Notes under the pieces: generated by a model
What the model saw: only the letters and a program-made list of their open reading frames with translations
Databases searched by the model: none
What the model was told of the DNA's origin: nothing
Shown here: in pieces, positions 60,826 to 64,000 of the stretch
How the letters are laid out: the number at the start of each line of letters is the position of its first letter
Position numbering within the stretch: position 1 is the first letter of the stretch
Origin: Oerskovia sp042887685
Lineage (GTDB): Bacteria; Actinomycetota; Actinomycetes; Actinomycetales; Cellulomonadaceae
DNA: 64,000 nt
NCBI RefSeq assembly: GCF_042887685.1
Contig: NZ_JBHVOS010000014.1
Location: forward strand, 1-64,000
Direction: 5' to 3'
Translations under genes and position numbers: made by a program

Positions 60826-60863
60826 AGCGGGGTGCGTGCGGTGGGGACCGCACGCACCCCGCT
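60826..60863 (+). terminator. Terminator of the chvE-mmsA-mmsB operon
   Basis: Perfect 17-bp stem AGCGGGGTGCGTGCGGT and complement with loop GGGG. A dispersed-motif copy (60877-60897) follows. Confidence 0.75.
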
Positions 60864-60948
60864 GCGTCGTGCAGGACCCGACGGCGCCGCTCACCCCGTG
60901 CGCGCGCCGCCGCCCCGCCCGGCCCCGCCGAGGACGCCCCGCCCCGCA

Positions 60949-61080
60949 GACGGTGACGCCCCGCTCCGCCGAGGGCGACGCCCCGCTCCGCCGACGGTGA
61001 CGCCCCGCTCCGCCGAGGGCGACGCGCCGCCCGCCCGAGGGTGACGCACCCGTCGCCCGACGGTGACGCACCCGCCCGAC
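60949..61080. repeat. Six-unit 22-bp minisatellite
   Basis: Units at 60949, 60971, 60993, 61015, 61037 and 61059 follow GA(C/G)GG(T/C)GACGCCCCGCTCCGCC. The first three match almost perfectly and alternate GACGGT/GAGGGC; the last three decay. The array lies just upstream of the glyA riboswitch promoter. No CDS is supported in this gap. Confidence 0.85.
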
Positions 61081-61154
61081 GCGCGCTCCGCCGTCGGGCA
61101 GGAGGAGCGACACGGCGTGACGGCCGCCACTGCCGCCCCCGCGCGGACGTGGGC

Positions 61155-61297
61155 TAGGATCGTGCACGTCGCGACTGGCGCACCCGCGCCCCGCACGCCG
61201 CCCCCCGGGGAGGCCACGGGACGGACGGGAATGGTGGATCACCACCGGGGAGCGGCATGCTGTGTAGACGACGGGTCGTTCGCCTGGGCCCCGGGTC
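61155..61297 (+). ncRNA. ZTP (pfl-type) riboswitch upstream of glyA, with extended insertion
   Basis: After TAGGAT (61155-61160) come the ZTP landmarks GTCGCGACTGGCG, a GGTGG-ATCA-CCACC hairpin, CCGGGGAGCG and CGCCTGGGCC. Between the first two there are about 50 extra GC-rich nucleotides compared with the purH copy, perhaps an added stem. Downstream, GCGTGCCC (61312-61319) pairs with GGGCACGC (61325-61332), extended by GGGGA/CCTCCC, as a possible expression platform before the AAGGAG ribosome site. Confidence 0.88.
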
Positions 61298-61375
61298 GCC
61301 CCCTGTGGGGAGCGTGCCCGGACGGGGCACGCCCTCCCGCGAGACCGTCATCCGCAGACGCACCCAAGGAGACGC

Positions 61376-62659
61376 ATGAGCGCTCAGCCGAACGTCCTGA
61401 ACCAGTCCCTGCTCGAGGTGGACCCGGAGATCGCCGCGGTCCTCGACGGGGAGCTCGCGCGTCAGCGCGACACCCTCGAGATGATCGCCTCGGAGAACTT
61501 CGTGCCGCGCGCGGTCCTGCAGGCGCAGGGCTCCGTCCTCACGAACAAGTACGCCGAGGGCTACCCGGGCCGCCGCTACTACGGCGGCTGCGAGCAGGTC
61601 GACATCGCCGAGAACCTCGCGATCGCGCGCGCCAGGTCGCTGTTCGGCGCCGAGCACGTGAACGTCCAGCCGCACTCGGGCGCGACCGCGAACGCGGCCG
61701 TCCTGCACGCCCTCATCAACAAGGGCGACAAGATCCTCGGTCTCGAGCTGGCGCACGGCGGCCACCTCACGCACGGCATGAAGATCAACTTCTCGGGCAA
61801 GCTGTACGACGTCTCGGCGTACGGCGTGGACCCGCAGTCGTACCGCATCGAGATGGACGAGGTCCGCAAGACGGCCCTCGAGACCCGCCCCGACGTGATC
61901 ATCGCGGGCTGGTCGGCGTACCCGCGCCACATCGACTTCGCGGCGTTCCGCGAGATCGCGGACGAGGTCGGCGCCAAGCTCTGGGTCGACATGGCGCACT
62001 TCGCCGGCCTGGTCGCCGCGGGCCTGCACCCGTCCCCGGTGCCCTTCGCCGACGTCGTGTCCTCGACGGTCCACAAGACCATCGGCGGCCCGCGCTCGGG
62101 CTTCATCCTCTCCAAGGAGGAGTACGCCAAGAAGATCGACTCCGCCGTGTTCCCGGGCCAGCAGGGCGGCCCGCTCATGCACGTCGTCGCCGCGAAGGCC
62201 GTGTCGTTCAAGATCGCGGGCTCCGACGAGTTCAAGGACCGTCAGGAGCGCACGCTGCGCGGCGCGAGCATCATCGCGGACCGCCTGGCCCAGCCCGACG
62301 TCGCCGAGAAGGGCGTGTCCGTCCTCACGGGCGGCACCGACGTGCACCTGGTCCTCGTGGACCTGCGTCACTCGGAGCTCGACGGCCAGCAGGCCGAGGA
62401 CCTCCTGCACACCGTGGGCATCACCGTGAACCGCAACGCCGTGCCGTTCGACCCCCGCCCGCCGCGCGTCACGTCGGGCCTGCGCATCGGCACGCCCGCG
62501 CTCGCGACCCGTGGCTTCGGGGACGCCGAGTTCGCGGAGGTCGCCGAGATCATCGCGGCGGCCCTCAAGGCCGGTGCCGGCGCGGACGTCGAGGGCCTGA
62601 GCGCTCGCGTGCGCAAGCTGACGGCCGACTTCCCGCTGTACCCGGGACTGTCGCAGTAA
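61376..62659 (+). CDS. glyA: Serine hydroxymethyltransferase
   Basis: GlyA converts serine and THF to glycine and 5,10-methylene-THF, the main one-carbon entry. The 427-residue PLP enzyme has EMIASENFVPRAVLQAQGS, YAEGYPGRRYYGGCE, the PLP lysine K234 in SSTVHKTIGGPRSG, GQQGGPLMH and SGLRIGTPALATRGFG. The ATG follows AAGGAG. It is behind a ZTP riboswitch and just upstream of folD. Confidence 0.97.
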   Translation: MSAQPNVLNQSLLEVDPEIAAVLDGELARQRDTLEMIASENFVPRAVLQAQGSVLTNKYAEGYPGRRYYGGCEQVDIAENLAIARARSLFGAEHVNVQPHSGATANAAVLHALINKGDKILGLELAHGGHLTHGMKINFSGKLYDVSAYGVDPQSYRIEMDEVRKTALETRPDVIIAGWSAYPRHIDFAAFREIADEVGAKLWVDMAHFAGLVAAGLHPSPVPFADVVSSTVHKTIGGPRSGFILSKEEYAKKIDSAVFPGQQGGPLMHVVAAKAVSFKIAGSDEFKDRQERTLRGASIIADRLAQPDVAEKGVSVLTGGTDVHLVLVDLRHSELDGQQAEDLLHTVGITVNRNAVPFDPRPPRVTSGLRIGTPALATRGFGDAEFAEVAEIIAAALKAGAGADVEGLSARVRKLTADFPLYPGLSQ

Positions 62660-62671
62660 GTCACGCACGAC

Positions 62672-62736
62672 CCGCTGAGTGCGGAGCAGCTGTCGTGGAT
62701 CCGGCCGATCCGCGACAGTTGCTCCGCACTCAGCGG
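62672..62736. terminator. 30-bp hairpin between glyA and folD
   Basis: Arms 62672-62701 and 62707-62736 (starting CCGCTGAGTGCGGAGCA) pair over 30 positions, two of which are G-U wobbles in RNA; loop CGGCC. It ends 35 nt before the folD ATG, so it may terminate glyA or tune read-through into folD. Confidence 0.7.
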
Positions 62737-62771
62737 TCTGTTCGCCCCCGCCAGACCCCGAGGAGCCCCCC

Positions 62772-63662
62772 ATGACCGCGCAGATCCTGGACGGCAAGGC
62801 CACCGCCGCCGCCATCAAGGCCGAGCTCAAGACCCGACTCGTGACCCTCGCCGAGCACGGCGTGGTGCCGGGCCTCGGCACCCTCCTGGTCGGCGACGAC
62901 CCGGGCTCGCAGTGGTACGTCGCGGGCAAGCACCGCGACTGCGCCGAGATCGGGCTCTCCTCGATCCGCGAGGACCTTCCCGCCGAGGCCACGCAGGAGG
63001 AGATCGAGGCCGCGGTCCGCCGCCTCAACGAGGACCCCGCGTGCACCGGGTACATCGTGCAGCTCCCGCTCCCGAAGGGCATCGACACCAACCGCGTGCT
63101 CGAGCTCATCGACCCCGACAAGGACGCCGACGGCCTGCACCCGACCAACCTTGGGCGCCTCGTGCTGCGCGTCAACGAGGACGTCACGTCGCCGCTGCCG
63201 TGCACGCCGCGCGGCATCATCGAGCTCATCGAGCGCCACGGCGTCTCGCTCGCGGGCAAGGAGGTCGTCGTCGTGGGGCGCGGTGTGACCGTGGGCCGCT
63301 CGATCGGCCTGCTCCTCACGCGCCGCGCGGTCAACGCGACGGTCACGCTCACGCACACGGGCACCCAGGACCTGGCCTCGCTCGTCCGGCGGGCCGACGT
63401 CGTCGTGGCCGCGGCGGGCGTCAAGGGCATCATCACGCGTGACATGGTCAAGCCGGGTGCCGTCGTGATCGACGTGGGCGTCTCGCGCGAGGTCGACCAG
63501 GAGACGGGCAAGAGCCGTGTCGTGGGCGACGCCGACCCGGCCGTGGCCGAGGTCGCGGGCTGGATCTCGCCCAACCCCGGCGGTGTCGGGCCCATGACCC
63601 GCGCGATGCTGCTCGCGAACGTCGTCGACTCGGCCGAGCGCGCGGCGGGCATCACCGGCTGA
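62772..63662 (+). CDS. folD: Bifunctional methylene-THF dehydrogenase/methenyl-THF cyclohydrolase
   Basis: FolD turns 5,10-methylene-THF into 10-formyl-THF, the donor used by PurN and PurH. The 296-residue protein has GTLLVGDDPGSQWYVAGKHRDCAEIG with the catalytic Lys, VQLPLPKGIDTNRVLELIDPDKDADGLHPTNLG, VVVVGRGVTVGRSIGLLL (NADP site), and PNPGGVGPMTRAMLL. The ATG at 62772 follows AGGAG. It takes the product of glyA next door. Confidence 0.96.
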   Translation: MTAQILDGKATAAAIKAELKTRLVTLAEHGVVPGLGTLLVGDDPGSQWYVAGKHRDCAEIGLSSIREDLPAEATQEEIEAAVRRLNEDPACTGYIVQLPLPKGIDTNRVLELIDPDKDADGLHPTNLGRLVLRVNEDVTSPLPCTPRGIIELIERHGVSLAGKEVVVVGRGVTVGRSIGLLLTRRAVNATVTLTHTGTQDLASLVRRADVVVAAAGVKGIITRDMVKPGAVVIDVGVSREVDQETGKSRVVGDADPAVAEVAGWISPNPGGVGPMTRAMLLANVVDSAERAAGITG

Positions 63663-63685
63663 CGCCCGACGCGGAGGGTTCGACG

Positions 63686-63717
63686 GGACGGGCGCGACCT
63701 GCGGGTCGCGCCCGTCC
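63686..63717 (+). terminator. folD terminator
   Basis: Perfect 14-bp stem GGACGGGCGCGACC and complement with loop TGCG. Confidence 0.75.
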
Positions 63718-63773
63718 TGTCGTCTCCTGACGTCCTGTCGTGCGGTGGCGCCGCGCAGGACTAGTGTTCCGCC

Positions 63774-64000
63774 ATGACCCCCGCGTCCCGGGCAGGGGGA
63801 GACGACGGCATCGCGGCCCTCGTCCCTGCGCCTCTCGCCGTCCCCTCGCCCGTCCGGCGCGCCCGCCGCAGCGCCACGGCCGCGTACGCGGCGCAGGGCT
63901 TCGGCTTCGCCGTGATGCTGACCAACGTCCCGACGTACGAGCGCTACCTCGGCATCGGCCCCGACGTCATCACGCTCGTGATCCTCGGGGTCTGCGTGTG
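63774..64000 (+). CDS. MFS transporter, N-terminal fragment (runs off the window)
   Basis: The first 75 codons read MTPASRAGGDDGI..., then RRSATAAYAAQGFGFAVMLTNVPTYERYLGIGPDVITLVILGVCV. The AYAAQGFGFAVMLTNVPTY segment matches the first helix and loop of major-facilitator proteins. TAGTGT lies 6 nt before the ATG, so it is probably leaderless. The rest is outside the window, so substrate and length are unknown. Confidence 0.7.
   Translation, partial: MTPASRAGGDDGIAALVPAPLAVPSPVRRARRSATAAYAAQGFGFAVMLTNVPTYERYLGIGPDVITLVILGVCV

Noticed and set aside
60949..61080. Possible CRISPR array
   Set aside because: The 22-bp units are head to tail with no unique spacers and no cas genes nearby, so it is a minisatellite.
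62664..62771. A third ZTP riboswitch before folD
   Set aside because: The gap contains a long hairpin but none of the conserved ACTGGC or CGGGGAGCG blocks.

Overview
The window is high-GC (about 73%) chromosomal DNA of an actinobacterium. SD-poor or leaderless starts with a -10 hexamer 6-7 nt before ATG/GTG, a PerM-like gene between sucCD and purN/purH, a eukaryotic-type NADP isocitrate dehydrogenase, and many secreted glycan-active enzymes with sugar ABC importers suggest a Micrococcales relative of Cellulomonas, Oerskovia or Cellulosimicrobium. The lineage is an inference. I see no rRNA, tRNA, prophage, insertion sequence or CRISPR array.

Layout. (1) 109-9996, minus strand: a continuous assimilatory sulfur operon, sir-cysH-cysD-cysN, a sulfonate/taurine-type ABC importer, and cobA for siroheme. 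It is headed by a leaderless 28-codon ORF ending in four cysteine codons, followed by mutually exclusive pairing segments: a probable cysteine attenuator. (2) 10193-15326: small membrane proteins, an acetyltransferase flanked by repeats, a VOC protein and the helicase pcrA. (3) 15631-24851: sucCD, a PerM-like membrane protein, purN, an ArsR/SRPBCC pair, and purH behind a ZTP riboswitch. (4) 25028-31019: a FAD oxidoreductase divergent from a DUF3017-like gene with a micro-ORF, an aquaporin with an acidic tail, icd and mdh. (5) 31161-41205: a fused four-domain ABC exporter and a 2055-residue two-catalytic-domain amylopullulanase. (6) 41294-49302: an aldo/keto reductase divergent from a MocR regulator, purU, a MalEFG-type importer and an acetyltransferase. 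(7) 49360-53906, minus: a tightly overlapping GT2-STAS-GH26-GH16 operon, probably for a beta-glycan exopolymer. (8) 54396-60766: a divergent ROK/ChvE-MmsA-MmsB monosaccharide locus with an extra ATPase. (9) 60949-64000: a 22-bp minisatellite, a second ZTP riboswitch with glyA, folD, and the start of an MFS transporter.

Three themes link the genes. Sulfate is activated by CysDN, reduced as APS by CysH, then to sulfide by a siroheme enzyme whose cofactor needs CobA. One-carbon and purine metabolism (purN, purH, purU, glyA, folD) is spread over the window and partly under ZTP control. Starch and sugar use joins the amylopullulanase to the MalEFG and ChvE-MmsAB importers. Many intergenic gaps hold long near-perfect hairpins, and a roughly 18-nt GC-rich motif recurs more than ten times, in gaps and in disordered stretches of genes.
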